Assembly: GCA_023053545.1 (NCBI GenBank) | Contig: JAKZAN010000005.1 | Span: forward strand, 1 to 64,000 | Direction of reading: 5' to 3' | From: Lepidurus packardi | Taxonomy: Eukaryota > Arthropoda > Branchiopoda > Notostraca > Triopsidae | DNA: 64,000 bases | Translations under genes and position numbers: made by a program | Shown: positions 22,813-36,929 of the stretch, piece by piece | How the letters are laid out: each line of letters opens with the position of its first letter | Numbering within the stretch: the stretch's first letter is position 1 | Notes under the pieces: generated by a model | The model's database searches: none | Seen by the model: the letters and a program-made list of their open reading frames with translations, nothing else | What the model was told of the DNA's origin: nothing

Positions 22813-25193
22813 GATTGATTGAATTCGTTTCTTACTGAATTAATTCCTTACGGACTGAATTAATGCCTTACGGACTGAATTAATTCCTTACGGACTGAAA
22901 TAATTCCTTACGGACTGAATTAATTCCTTACGGACTGAATTAATTCCTTACGGACTGAATTAATTCCTTACGGACTGAAATATTTCCTTACGGACTGAAT
23001 TAATTCTTTAGGATTGATTGAATTCGTTTCTTACTGAATTAATTCCTTACGGACTGAATTAATTCCTTACGGACTGAATTAATTCCTTACGGACTGAATT
23101 AATTCCTTACGGACTGAATTAATTCCTTACGGACTGAATTAATTCCTTACGGACTGAATTAATTCCTTACGGACTGAATTAATTCCTTACGGACTGAATT
23201 AATTCCTTACGGACTTAATTAATTTCTTACGGACTGAATTAATTCCTTACGGACTTAATTAATTCCTTACGGACTTAATTAATTCCTTTCTTACTGAATT
23301 AATTCCTTACGGACTGAATGAATTCCTTACGGACTGAATTAATTTCATACGGACTGAATTAATTCATTACGGACTTAATTAATCCATTACGGACTGAATT
23401 AATTCATTACGGACTGAATTAATTCCTTACTGACTGAATTAATTCCTTACTGACTGAATTAATTCCTTACGGACTGAATTAATTCCTTACGGACTGAATT
23501 AATTCCTTACGGTCTGAATTAATTCCGTACGGATTTTATTAATTCCTTACGGACTGAATTAATTCATTACGGACTTAATTAATCCATTACGGAATGAATT
23601 AATTCCTTACGGACTGAATTAATTCCTTACGGACTGAATTAATACCTTACGGACTGAATTAAATCCTTTAGGACTGAATTAATTCCTTACGGACTGAATT
23701 AATTCCTTACGTACTGAATTAATTCCTTAATTAATTCCTTACGGACCGAATTAATTTCATACGGACTGAATTAATTCCTTACGTACTGAACTTATTCCTT
23801 ACGGACTGAATTAATTCCTTACGGACTGAATTGATTCCTTACGGACTGAATTAATTCCTTACGGACTGAATTAATACCTTATGGACTGAATTAATACCTT
23901 ACGGACTGAATTAATTCCTTACGGACTGAATTAATTCCTTACGGACTGAATTAAGTCCTTACGGACTGAATTAATTCCTTACTGACTGAATTAATTCCTT
24001 ACGGACTGAATTAATTCCTTACGGACTGAATTAATTCCTTACTGACTGAATTAATTCCTTACTGACTGAATTAATTCCTTACGGACTGAATTAATTCCTT
24101 ACGGACTGAATTAATTCCTTACGGTCTGAATGAATTCCTTACGGACTGAATGAATTCCTTACGGACTGAATTAATTTCATACGGACTGAATTAATTCATT
24201 ACGAACTTAATTAATCCATTACGGACTGAATTAATTCATTACGGACTGAATTAATTCCTTACGTACTGAACTTATTCCTTACGGACTGAATTAATTCCCT
24301 CCGGACTAAATTAATTCCTTACGGACTGAATTAATTCCTTACGGACTGAAATATTTCCTTACGGACTGAATTAATTCTTTAGGATTGATTGAATTCGTTT
24401 CTTACTGAATTAATTCCTTACGGACTGAAATAATTCCTTACTGACTGAATTAATTCCTTACTGACTGAATTAATTCCTTACTGACTGAATTAATTCCTTA
24501 CTGACTGAATTAATTGATTACGGACTGAATTAATTCCTTACGGACTGAATTAATTCCTTACGGTCTGAATTAATTCCGTACGGATTTTATTAATTCCTTA
24601 CGGACTGAATTAATTCATTACGGACTTCATTAATCCATTACGGACTGAATTATTTCCTTACGTACTGAAGTTATTCCTTACGGACTGAATTGATTCATTA
24701 TGGACTTAATTAAATCCTTACAGACTAAATTAATTCCTTATGGACTTAATTAATTCCGTAAGGAATGAATCAATTAATTACGGACTGAAATAATTCCTTA
24801 CGGACTGAATTAATTCCTTACGGACTGAATTAATTCCTTACGGACTGAATTAATTCCTTACGGACTGAATTAATTCCTTACGAACTTAATTAATTCCTTA
24901 CGGACTGAATTAATTCCTTACGGACTTAATTAATTCCTTACGGACTTAATTAATTCCTTTCTTACTGAATTAATTCCTTACGGACTGAATGAATTCCTTA
25001 CGGACTGAATTAATTTCATACGGACTGAATTAATTCATTACGGACTTAATTAATCCATTACGGACTGATTTAATTCATTACGGACTGAAATAATTCCTTA
25101 CGTACTGAACTTAATCCTTACGGACTGAATTAATTCCTTACGGACTGAATTAATTCCTTACGGACTGAATTAATTCCTTACGGACAGAATTAA
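22813..25193 (+). repeat. 2.35-kb HOR, copy 3, running into domain II
   Basis: It is directly adjacent to copy 2. Spacings are 199 and 1,371 bp, and the third subunit (from 24,383) runs past where the next type-A marker should be and meets a GACAG monomer and short join at 25,194 instead. It has a fourth TTACTGACTG monomer near 24,480 and private changes such as GGACCGAATT (23,747), TTAAGTCC (23,953) and GAATCAATTAATT (24,768). Confidence 0.85.
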
Positions 25194-26723
25194 TTCCTTA
25201 ATTAATACCTTACGGATTGAATTATTTTCATACGGACTGAATTAATTCATTACGGACTGAATTAATTCCTTACGGACTGAATTAATTAATTACGGACTGA
25301 ATTAATTCCTTAATTAATTCCTTACGGACTGAATTAAATCCTTACGGACTGAATTAATTCCTTACGGACTTAATTAATCCATTACGGACTGAATTAATTC
25401 TTTAGAATTGATTGAATTCCTTTCTTACTGAATTAATTCCTTACGGACTGAAATATTTCCTTACGGACTGAATTAATTCCTTACGGACTGAATTAATTCC
25501 TTACGGACTGAATTAATTCCTTACGGACTGAATTAAATCCTTACGGACTGAATTAATTCATTACGGACTTAATTAAATCCTTACAGACTGAATTAATTCC
25601 TTATGGACTTAATTAATTCCGTAAGGAATGAATTAATTAATTACGGACTGAAATAATTCCTTACGGACTGAATTAATTCCTTACGGACTGAATTAATTTC
25701 ATACGGACTGAATTAATTCATTACGGACTTAATTAATCGATTTCGGACTGAATTAATTCCTTACGTACTGAACTTATTCCTTACGGACTGAATTAATTCC
25801 TTACGGACTGAATTCCTTACGGACAGAATTAATTCCTTAATTAATTCCTTACGGACTGAATAAATTTCATACGGACTGATATAATTCATTACGGACTGAA
25901 TTAATTCCTTACGGACTGAATTAATACCTTACGGACTGAATTAAATCCTTACGGACTAAATTAATTCCTTACAGACTGAATTAATTCCTTACGGACTGAA
26001 TTAATTCCTTAATTAATTCCTTACGGACTGAATTAAATCCTTACGGACTGAATTAATTCCTTACGGACTTAATTAATCCGTTACGGACTGAATTAATTCA
26101 TTACGGACTGAATTAATTCCTTACGGACTGAATTAATTCTTTAGGATTGATTGAATTCCTTTCTTACTGAATTAATTCCTTACGGACTGAAATATTTCCT
26201 TACGGACTGAATTAATTCCTTACGGACTGAATTAATTCCTTACGGACTGAATTAATTCCTTACGGACTGAATTAAATCCTTACGGACTGAATTAATTCAT
26301 TACGGACTTAATTAAATCCTTACAGACTGAATTAATTCCTTATGGACTTAATTAATTCCGTAAGGAATGAATTAAATAATTACGGACTGAAATAATTCCT
26401 TACGGACTGAATTAATTCCTTACGGACTGAATTAATTTCATACGGACTGAATTAATTCATTACGGACTTAACTAATCGATTACTAACTGAATTAATTCTT
26501 TACGTACTGAACTTATTCCTTACGGACTGAATTAATTCCTTACGTACTGAACTTATTCCTTACGGACTGAATTAATTCCCTCCGGAATGAATTAATTCCT
26601 TACGGACTGAATTAATTCCTTACGGACTGAAATATTTCCTTACGGACTGAATTAATACCTTACGGACTGAATTAATTCCTTACGGACTGAAATATTTCCT
26701 TACGGACTGAATTAATTCTTTAG

Positions 26724-28082
26724 GATTGATTGAATTCGTTTCTTACTGAATTAATTCCTTACGGACTGAAATAATTCCTTACTGACTGAATTAATTCCTT
26801 ACTGACTGAATTAATTCCTTACTGACTGAATTAATTGATTACGGACTGAATTAATTCCTTACGGACTGAATTAATTCCTTACGGTCTGAATTAATTCCGT
26901 ACGGATTTTATTAATTCCTTACGGACTTAATTAATTCATTACGGACTTAATTAATCCATTACGGACTGAATTATTTCCTTACGTACTGAAGTTATTCCTT
27001 ACGGACTGAATTGATTCATTATGGACTTAATTAAATCCTTACAGACTAAATTAATTCCTTATGGACTTAATTAATTCCGTAAGGAATGAATGAATTAATT
27101 ACGGACTGAAATAATTCCTTACGGACTGAATTAATTCCTTACGGACTGAATTAATTCCTTACGGACTGAATTAATTCCTTACGGACTGAATTAATTCCTT
27201 ACGAACTTAATTAATTCCTTACGGACTGAATTAATTCCTTACGGACTTAATTAATTCCTTACGGACTTAATTAATTCCTTTCTTACTGAATTAATTCCTT
27301 ATGGACTGAATGAATTCCTTACGGACTGAATTAATTTCATACGGACTGAATTAATTCCTTACGGACTGAAATAATTCCTTACTGACTGAATTAATTCCTT
27401 ACTGACTGAATTAATTCCTTACTGACTGAATTAATTGATTACGGACTGAATTAATTCCTTACGGACTGAATTAATTCCTTACGGTCTGAATTAATTCCGT
27501 ACGGATTTTATTAATTCCTTACGGACTGAATTAATTCATTACGGACTTAATTAATCCATTACGGACTGAATTATTTCCTTACGTACTGAAGTTATTCCTT
27601 ACGGACTGAATTGATTCATTATGGACTTAATTAAATCCTTACAGACTAAATTAATTCCTTACGGACTGAATTAATTCCTTACGGACTGAATTAAATCCTT
27701 ACGGACTGAATTAATTCATTACGGACTTAATTAAATCCTTACAGACTGAATTAATTCCTTATGGACTTAATTAATTCCGTAAGGAATGAATAAAATAATT
27801 ACGGACTGAAATAATTCCTTACGGACTGAATTAATTCCTTACGGACTGAATTAATTTCATACGGACTGAATTAATTCATTACGGACTTAACTAATCGATT
27901 ACTAACTGAATTAATTCTTTACGTACTGAACTTATTCCTTACGGACTGAATTAATTCCTTACGTACTGAACTTATTCCTTACGGACTGAATTAATTCCCT
28001 CCGGACTGAATTAATTCCTTACGGACTGAATTAATTCCTTACGGACTGAAATATTTCCTTACGGACTGAATTAATTCTTTAG
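26724..28082 (+). repeat. 1,359-bp unit with internal 600-bp repeat
   Basis: About 26,745-27,060 (GACTGAAATAATTCC, three TTACTG, TTGATTACGG, barcode, TTGATTCATTATGG) recurs at about 27,345-27,660, 600 bp later, but the second copy has no marker in front: it joins directly to TTTCATACGG. From about 27,660 it matches 26,240-26,650 (offset 1,419), sharing TTAACTAATCGATTACTAACTG and TTCTTTACGTACTG. Confidence 0.82.
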
Positions 28083-29450
28083 GATTGATTGAATTCGTTT
28101 CTTACTGAATTAATTCCTTACGGACTGAAATAATTCCTTACTGACTGAATTAATTCCTTACTGACTGAATTAATTCCTTACTGACTGAATTAATTGATTA
28201 CGGACTGAATTAATTCCTTACGGACTGAATTAATTCCTTACGGTCTGAATTAATTCCGTACGGACTGAATTGATTCATTATGGACTTAATTAAATCCTTA
28301 CAGACTAAATTAATTCCTTATGGACTTAATTAATTCCGTAAGGAATGAATGAATTAATTACGGACTGAAATAATTCCTTACGGTCTGAATTAATTCCTTA
28401 CGGACTGAATTAATTCCTTACGGACTGAATTAATTCCTTACGGACTGAATTAATTCCTTACGAACTTAATTAATTCCTTACGGACTGAATTAATTCCTTA
28501 CGGACTTAATTAATTCCTTACGGACTTAATTAATTCCTTTCTTACTGAATTAATTCCTTATGGACTGAATGAATTCCTTACGGACTGAATTAATTTCATA
28601 CGGACTGAATTAATTCATTACGGACTTAATTAATCCATTACGGACTGAATTAATTCATTACGGACTGAAATAATTCCTTACGTACTGAACTTATTCCTTA
28701 CGGACTGAATTAATTCCTTACGGACTGAATTAATTCCTTACGGACTGAATTAATTCCTTACGGACAGAATTAATTCCTTAATTAATTCCTTACGGACTGA
28801 ATTAATTTCATACGGACTGAATTAATTCATTACGGACTGAATTAATCCCTTACGGACTGAATTAATACCTTACGGACTGAATTAAATCCTTACGGACTGA
28901 ATTAATTCCTTACGGACTGAATTAATTAATTACGGACTGAATTAATTCCTTAATTAATTCCTTACGGACTGAATTAAATCCTTACGGACTGAATTAATTC
29001 CTTACGGACTTAATTAATCCATTACGGACTGAATTAATTCTTTAGGATTGATTGAATTCCTTTCTTACTGAATTAATTCCTTACGGACTGAAATATTTCC
29101 TTACGGACTGAATTAATTCCTTACGGACTGAATTAATTCCTTACGGACTGAATTAATTCCTTACGGACTGAATTAAATCCTTACGGACTGAATTAAATCA
29201 TTACGGACTTAATTAAATCCTTACAGACTGAATTAATTCCTTATGGACTTAATTAATTCCGTAAGGAATGAATTAATTAATTACGGACTGAAATAATTCC
29301 TTACGGACTGAATTAATTCCTTACGGACTGAATTAATTTCATACGGACTGAATTAATTCATTACGGACTTAATTAAAAGATTACTAACTGAATTAATTCT
29401 TTACGTACTGAACTTATTCCTTACGGACTGAACTAATTCCTTACGGACTG

Positions 29451-30003
29451 AATTAATTCCTTACGGACTGAATTAATTCCTTACGGACTGAATTAATTCC
29501 TTACGGACAGAATTAATTCCTTAATTAATTCCTTACGGACTGAATTAATTTCATACGGACTGAATTAATTCATTACGAACTGAATTAATTCCTTACGGAC
29601 TGAATTAATACCTTACGGACTGAATTAAATCCTTACGGACTGAATTAATTCCTTACGGACTGAATTAATTAATAACGGACTGAATTAATTCCTTAATTAA
29701 TTCCTTACGGACTGAATTAAATCCTTACGGACTGAATTAATTCCTTACGGACTTAATTAATCCATTACGGACTGAATTAATTCTTTAGGATTGATTGAAT
29801 TCCTTTCTTACTGAATTAATTCCTTACGGACTGAAATATTTCCTTACGGACTGAATTAATTCCTTACGGACTGAATTAATTCCTTACGGACTGAATTAAT
29901 TCCTTACGGACTGAATTAAATCCTTACGGACTGAATTAAATCATTACGGACTTAATTAAATCCTTACAGACTGAATTAATTCCTTATGGACTTAATTAAT
30001 TCC
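29451..30003 (+). repeat. 2,819-bp HOR: segment a, copy 1
   Basis: It contains GGACAGAATT, short joins at 29,517 and 29,689, AATTAATAACGG, and a type-B marker (29,789). The same order is at 32,270-32,822, exactly 2,819 bp away. Similar but older versions lie at 25,170-25,630 and 28,760-29,260. Confidence 0.87.
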
Positions 30004-30555
30004 GTAAGGAATGAATTAATTAATTACGGACTGAAATAAATCCTTACGGACTGAATTAATTCCTTACGGACTGAATTAATTTCATACGGACTGAATTAAT
30101 TCATTACGGACTTAATTAAAAGATTACTAACTGAATTAATTCTTTACGTACTGAACTTATTCCTTACGGACTGAACTAATTCCTTACGGACTGAATTAAT
30201 ACCTTACGGACTGAATTAAATCCTTAAGGACTGTATTAATTCCTTACGGACTGAATTAATTCCTTACGGACTGAATTAATTCCTTAATTAATTTCTTACG
30301 GACTGAATTAATTTCATACGGACTGAATTAATTCCTTACGTACTGAACTTATTCCTTACGGACTGAATTAATTCCTTACGGACTGAATTAATTCCTTACG
30401 GACTGAATTAATTCCTTACGGACTGAATTAATACCTTATGGACTGAATTAATACCTTACGGACTGAATTAATTCCTTACGGACTGAATTAATTCCTTACG
30501 GACTGAATTAATTCCTTACGGACTGAATTAATTCCTTACGGTCTGAATTAATTCC

Positions 30556-32242
30556 GTAAGGAATGAATGAATTAATTACGGACTGAAATAATTCCTTACG
30601 GACTGAATTTATTCCTTACGGACTGAATTAATTCCTTACGGACTGAATTAATTCCTTACGGACTTAATTAATTATTTACGGACTGAATTAATTCCTTACG
30701 GACTGAATTAATTCCTTACGGACTGAATTAATTCCTTACGGACTTAACTAATTCCTTACGGAGTTAATTAATTCCTTTCTTACTGAATTAATTCCTTACG
30801 GACTGAATGAATTCCTTACGGACTGAATTAATTTCATACGGACTGAATTAATTCATTACGGACTTAATTAATCCATTACGGACTGAATTAATTCATTACG
30901 GAATGAATTAATCCCTTACGGACTGAATTAATCCCTTACGGACTGAATTAATTTCATACGGACTGAATTAATTCATTACGGACTTAATTAATCCATTACG
31001 GACTGAATTAATTCATTACGGACTGAATTAGCTCCTTACGGTCTGAATTAATTCCGTACGGATTTTATTAATTCCTTACGGACTGAATTAATTCATTACG
31101 GACTTAATTAATCCATTACGGACTGAATTAATTCCTTACGGACTGAATTAATTCCTTACGGACTGAATTAATTCCTTACGGACTGAATTAATACCTTACG
31201 GACTGAATTAAATCCTTAAGGACTGAATTAATTCCTTACGGACTGAATTAATTCCTTACGGACTGAATTAATTCCTTAATTAATTCCTTACGGACTGAAT
31301 TAATTTCATACGGACTGAATTAATTCCTTACGGACTGAAATAATTCCTTACGGACTGAATTAATTCCTTACGGACTGAATTAATACCTTATGGACTGAAT
31401 TAATACCTTACGGACTGAATTAATTCCTTACGGACTGAATTAATTCCTTACGGACTGAATTAATTCCTTACGGACTGAATTAATTCCTTACTGACTGAAC
31501 TAATTCCTTACGGACTGAATTAATTCCTTACTGACTGAAATAATTCATTACGGAATGAATTAATTCCTTACGGACTGAATTAATTTCATACGGACTGAAT
31601 TAATTCATTACGGACTTAATTAATCCATTACGGACTGAATTAATTCATTACGGACTGAATTAGCTCCTTACGGTCTGAATTAATTCCGTACGGATTTTAT
31701 TAATTCCTTACGGACTGAACTAATTCCTTACGGACTGAATTAAATCCTTACGGACTGAATTAATTCCTTACGGACTGAATTAATACCTTACGGACTGAAT
31801 TAAATCCTTAAGGACTGTATTAATTCCTTACGGACTGAATTAATTCCTTACGGACTGAATTAATTCCTTAATTAATTTCTTACGGACTGAATTAATTTCA
31901 TACGGACTGAATTAATTCCTTACGTACTGAACTTATTCCTTACGGACTGAATTAATTCCTTACGGACTGAATTAATTCCTTACGGACTGAATTAATTCCT
32001 TACGGACTGAATTAATACCTTATGGACTGAATTAATACCTTACGGACTGAATTAATTCCTTACGGACTGAATTAATTCCTTACGGACTGAATTAATTCCT
32101 TACGGACTGAATTAATTCCTTACGGACTGAATTAATTCCTTACGGTCTGAATTAATTCCGTACGGATTTTATTAATTCCTTACGGACTGAATTAATTCAT
32201 TACGGACTTAATTAATCCATTACGGACTGAATTATTTCCTTG
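30556..32242 (+). repeat. 2.8-kb HOR: segment b, copy 1
   Basis: It starts at a GTAA dyad followed by AATTTATTCC and TTATTTACGG, contains AATTAGCTCC twice (31,031 and 31,670), three short-join sites, and ends at CCTTGCGTACTGAAG. It matches 32,823-34,468 with length differences of whole monomers only. No marker lies inside. Confidence 0.87.
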
Positions 32243-32269
32243 CGTACTGAAGTTATTCCTTACGGACTG

Positions 32270-34468
32270 AATTAATTCCTTACGGACTGAATTAATTCCT
32301 TACGGACTGAATTAATTCCTTACGGACAGAATTAATTCCTTAATTAATTCCTTACGGACTGAATTAATTTCATACGGACTGAATTAATTCATTACGAACT
32401 GAATTAATTCCTTACGGACTGAATTAATACCTTACGGACTGAATTAAATCCTTACGGACTGAATTAATTCCTTACGGACTGAATTAATTAATAACGGACT
32501 GAATTAATTCCTTAATTAATTCCTTACGTCCTGAATTAAATCCTTACGGACTGAATTAATTCCTTACGGACTTAATTAATCCATTACGGACTGAATTAAT
32601 TCTTTAGGATTGATTGAATTCCTTTCTTACTGAATTAATTCCTTACGGACTGAAATATTTCCTTACGGACTGAATTAATTCCTTACGGACTGAATTAATT
32701 CCTTACGGACTGAATTAATTCCTTACGGACTGAATTAAATCCTTACGGACTGAATTAAATCATTACGGACTTAATTAAATCCTTACAGACTGAATTAATT
32801 CCTTATGGACTTAATTAATTCCGTAAGGAATGAATGAATTAATTACGGACTGAAATAATTCCTTACGGACTGAATTTATTCCTTACGGACTGAATTAATT
32901 CCTTACGGACTGAATTAATTCCTTACGGACTTAATTAATTATTTACGGACTGAATTAATTCCTTACGGACTGAATTAATTCCTTACGGACTGAATTAATT
33001 CCTTACGGACTTAATTAATTCCTTACGGAGTTAATTAATTCCTTTCTTACTGAATTAATTCCTTACGGACTGAATGAATTCCTTACGGACTGAATTAATT
33101 TCATACGGACTGAATTAATTCATTACGGACTTAATTAATCCATTACGGACTGAATTAATTCATTACGGAATGAATTAATCCCTTACGGACTGAATTAATT
33201 TCATACGGACTGAATTAATTCATTACGGACTTAATTAATCCATTACGGACTGAATTAATTCATTACGGACTGAATTAGCTCCTTACGGTCTGAATTAATT
33301 CCGTACGGATTTTATTAATTCCTTACGGACTGAATTAATTCATTACGGACTTAATTAATCCATTACGGACTGAATTAATTCCTTACGGACTGAATTAATT
33401 CCTTACGGACTGAATTAATTCCTTACGGACTGAATTAATACCTTACGGACTGAATTAAATCCTTAAGGACTGAATTAATTCCTTACGGACTGAATTAATT
33501 CCTTACGGACTGAATTAATTCCTTAATTAATTCCTTACGGACTGAATTAATTTCATACGGACTGAATTAATTCCTTACGGACTGAAATAATTCCTTACGG
33601 ACTGAATTAATTCCTTACGGACTGAATTAATACCTTATGGACTGAATTAATACCTTACGGACTGAATTAATTCCTTACGGACTGAATTAATTCCTTACGG
33701 ACTGAATTAATTCCTTACGGACTGAATTAATTCCTTACTGACTGAATTAATTCCTTACGGACTGAATTAATTCCTTACTGACTGAAATAATTCATTACGG
33801 AATGAATTAATTCCTTACGGACTGAATTAATTTCATACGGACTGAATTAATTCATTACGGACTTAATTAATCCATTACGGACTGAATTAATTCATTACGG
33901 ACTGAATTAGCTCCTTACGGTCTGAATTAATTCCGTACGGATTTTATTAATTCCTTACGGACTGAACTAATTCCTTACGGACTGAATTAAATCCTTACGG
34001 ACTGAATTAATTCCTTACGGACTGAATTAATACCTTACGGACTGAATTAAATCCTTAAGGACTGTATTAATTCCTTACGGACTGAATTAATTCCTTACGG
34101 ACTGAATTAATTCCTTAATTAATTTCTTACGGACTGAATTAATTTCATACGGACTGAATTAATTCCTTACGTACTGAACTTATTCCTTACGGACTGAATT
34201 AATTCCTTACGGACTGAATTAATTCCTTACGGACTGAATTAATACCTTATGGACTGAATTAATACCTTACGGACTGAATTAATTCCTTACGGACTGAATT
34301 AATTCCTTACGGACTGAATTAATTCCTTACGGACTGAATTAATTCCTTACGGACTGAATTAATTCCTTACGGTCTGAATTAATTCCGTACGGATTTTATT
34401 AATTCCTTACGGACTGAATTAATTCATTACGGACTTAATTAATCCATTACGGACTGAATTATTTCCTT
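32270..34468 (+). repeat. 2.8-kb HOR: segments a and b, copy 2
   Basis: Segment a (32,270-32,822) is followed directly by segment b (32,823-34,468). In copy 1 about 550 bp separates them (30,004-30,555). The shared rare monomers AATTAGCTCC, CCTTGCG and TTAATCCCTTACGG prove common origin. TTACGTCCTGAATT at 32,525 is private to this copy. Confidence 0.86.
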
Positions 34469-35717
34469 GCGTACTGAAGTTATTCCTTACGGACTGAATT
34501 AATTCATTACGGACTTAATTAAATCCTTACAGACTAAATTAATTCCTTATGGACTTAATTAATTCCGTAAGGAATGGATGAATTAATTAAGGACTGAAAT
34601 AATTCCTTACGGACTGAATTTATTCCTTACGGACTGAATTAATTCCTTACGGACTGAATTAATTCCTTACGGACTGAATTAATTCCTTACGGACTGAATT
34701 AATTCCTTACGGACTGAATTAATTCCTTACGGACTGAATTAATTCCTTACGGACTTAATTAATTCCTTACGGAGTTAATTAATTCCTTTCTTACTGAATT
34801 AATTCCTTACGGACTGAATGAATTCCTTACGGACTGAATTAATTTCATACGGACTGAATTAATTCATTACGGACTTAATTAATCCATTACGGACTGAATT
34901 AATTCATTACGGAATGAATTAATTCCTTACGGACTGAATTAATTTCATACGGACTGAATTAATTCATTACGGACTTAATTAATCCATTACGGACTGAATT
35001 AATTCATTACGGACTGAATTAGCTCCTTACGGTCTGAATTAATTCCGTACGGATTTTATTAATTCCTTACGGACTGAATTAATTCATTACGGACTTAATT
35101 AATCCATTACGGACTGAATTAATTCCTTACGGACTGAATTAATTCCTTACGGACTGAATTAATACCTTACGGACTGAATTAAATCCTTAAGGACTGAATT
35201 AATTCCTTACGGACTGAATTAATTCCTTACGGACTGAATTAATTCCTTAATTAATTCCTTACGGACTGAATTATTTTCATACGGACTGAATTAATTCCTT
35301 ACGTACTGAACTTATTCCTTACGGACTGAATTAATTCTTTACGGACTGAAATAATTCCTTACGGACTAAATTAATTCCTTACGGACTGAATTAATACCTT
35401 ATGGACTGAATTAATACCTTACGGACTGAATAATTCCTTACGGACTGAATTAATTCCTTACGGACTGAATTAATTCCTTACGGACTGAATTAATTCCTTA
35501 CGGACTGAATTAATTCCTTACTGACTGAATTAATACCTTACGGACTGAATTAAATCCTTAAGGACTGAATTAATTCCTTACGGACTGAATTAATTCCTTA
35601 CGGACTGAATTAATTCCTTAATTAATTCCTTACGGACTGAATTAATTCCTTACGGACTGAATTAATTCCTTACGGACTGAATTAATTCCTTAATTAATTC
35701 CTTACGGACTGAATTAA
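34469..35717 (+). repeat. Partial third copy of segment b with clustered short joins
   Basis: It has a GTAA dyad (34,567), AATTAGCTCC (35,020 region) and the barcode block as in segment b, then four short joins in under 500 bp (35,243, 35,614, 35,686, 35,718) and a 1-bp deletion near 35,431 (GAATAATTCC). Joins at 35,686 and 35,718 are 32 bp apart, so a single fused monomer pair lies between them. Confidence 0.82.
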
Positions 35718-36929
35718 TTCCTTAATTAATTCCTTACGGACTGAATTAATTTCATACGGACTGAATTAATTCCTTACGTACTGAACTTATTCCTTACGGA
35801 CTGAATTAATTCCTTACGGACTGAAATAATTCCTTACGTACTGAATTAATTCCTTACGGACTGAATTAATACCTTATGGACTGAATTAATACCTTACGGA
35901 CTGAATTAATTCCTTACGGACTGAATTAATTCCTTACGGACTGAATTAATTCCTTACGGACTGAATTAATTCCTTACTGACTGAATTAATTCCTTACGGA
36001 CTGAATTAATTCCTTACTGACTGAATTAATTCATTACGGAATGAATTAATTCCTTACGGACTGAATTAATTTCATACGGACTGAATTAATTCATTACGGA
36101 CTTAATTAATCCATTACGGACTGAATTAATTCATTACGGACTGAATTAGCTCCTTACGGTCTGAATTAATTCCGTACGGATTTTATTAATTCCTTACGGA
36201 CTGAACTAATTCCTTACGGACTGAATTAATTCCTTACGGACTGAACTAATTCCTTACGGACTGACTTAATACCTTACGGACTGAATTAAATCCTTAAGGA
36301 CTGAATTAATTCCTTACGGACTGAATTAATTCCTTACGGACTGAATTAATTCCTTAATTAATTCCTTACGGACTGAATTAATTTCATACGGACTGAATTA
36401 ATTCCTTACGTACTGAACTTATTCCTTACGGACTGAATTAATTCCTTACGGACTGAAATAATTCCTTACGTACTGAATTAATTCCTTACGGACTGAATTA
36501 ATACCTTATGGACTGAATTAATACCTTACGGACTGAATTAATTCCTTACGGACTGAATTAATTCCTTACGGACTGAATTAATTCCTTACGGACTGAATTA
36601 ATTCCTTACTGACTGAATTAATTCCTTACGGACTGAATTAATTCCTTACGGACTGAATTAATTCCTTACGGTCTGAATTAATTCCTTACGGACTGAATGA
36701 ATTCCTTACGGACTGAATTAATTTCATACGGACTGAATTAATTCATTACGGACTTAATTAATCCATTACGGACTGAATTAATTCATTACGGACTTAATTA
36801 ATTCCTTACGTACTGAACTTATTCCTTACGGACTGAATTAATTCCCTCCGGACTGAATTAATTCCTTACGGACTGAATTAATTCCTTACGGACTGAAAAA
36901 TTTCCTTACGGACTGAATTAATTCTTTAG
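35718..36929 (+). repeat. 632-bp HOR, two copies
   Basis: Short joins at 35,718 and 36,350 are 632 bp apart. Both are followed by TTTCATACGG, TACGTACTGAACTT, GACTGAAATAATTCC, a TACGTACTGAATT monomer found only here, and paired TACC monomers. The second copy leaves the pattern near 36,640 and runs into a domain I-like tail with CCCTCCGG and GACTGAAAAATTTCC before the type-A marker at 36,930. Confidence 0.85.

Larger units (their letters stand above)
1..25193 (+). repeat. Array domain I: type-A markers, homogenised HORs
   Basis: This domain carries 37 of the 41 type-A markers and no type-B marker. Diagnostic variants are GTACGGATTTTATTAATTCC, TACGTACTGAAGTTATTCC, the CCCTCCGG and CCCTACGG monomers, and GACTGAAATATTTCC, which nearly always lies two monomers upstream of the marker. 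HOR lengths between markers cluster at 199, 539-559, 740-820, 1,031-1,151 and 1,331-1,371 bp. Copies separated by several kilobases differ by only a few substitutions, which indicates recent homogenisation. The right edge is placed at the short join at 25,194, after which type-B markers begin. Confidence 0.85.
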
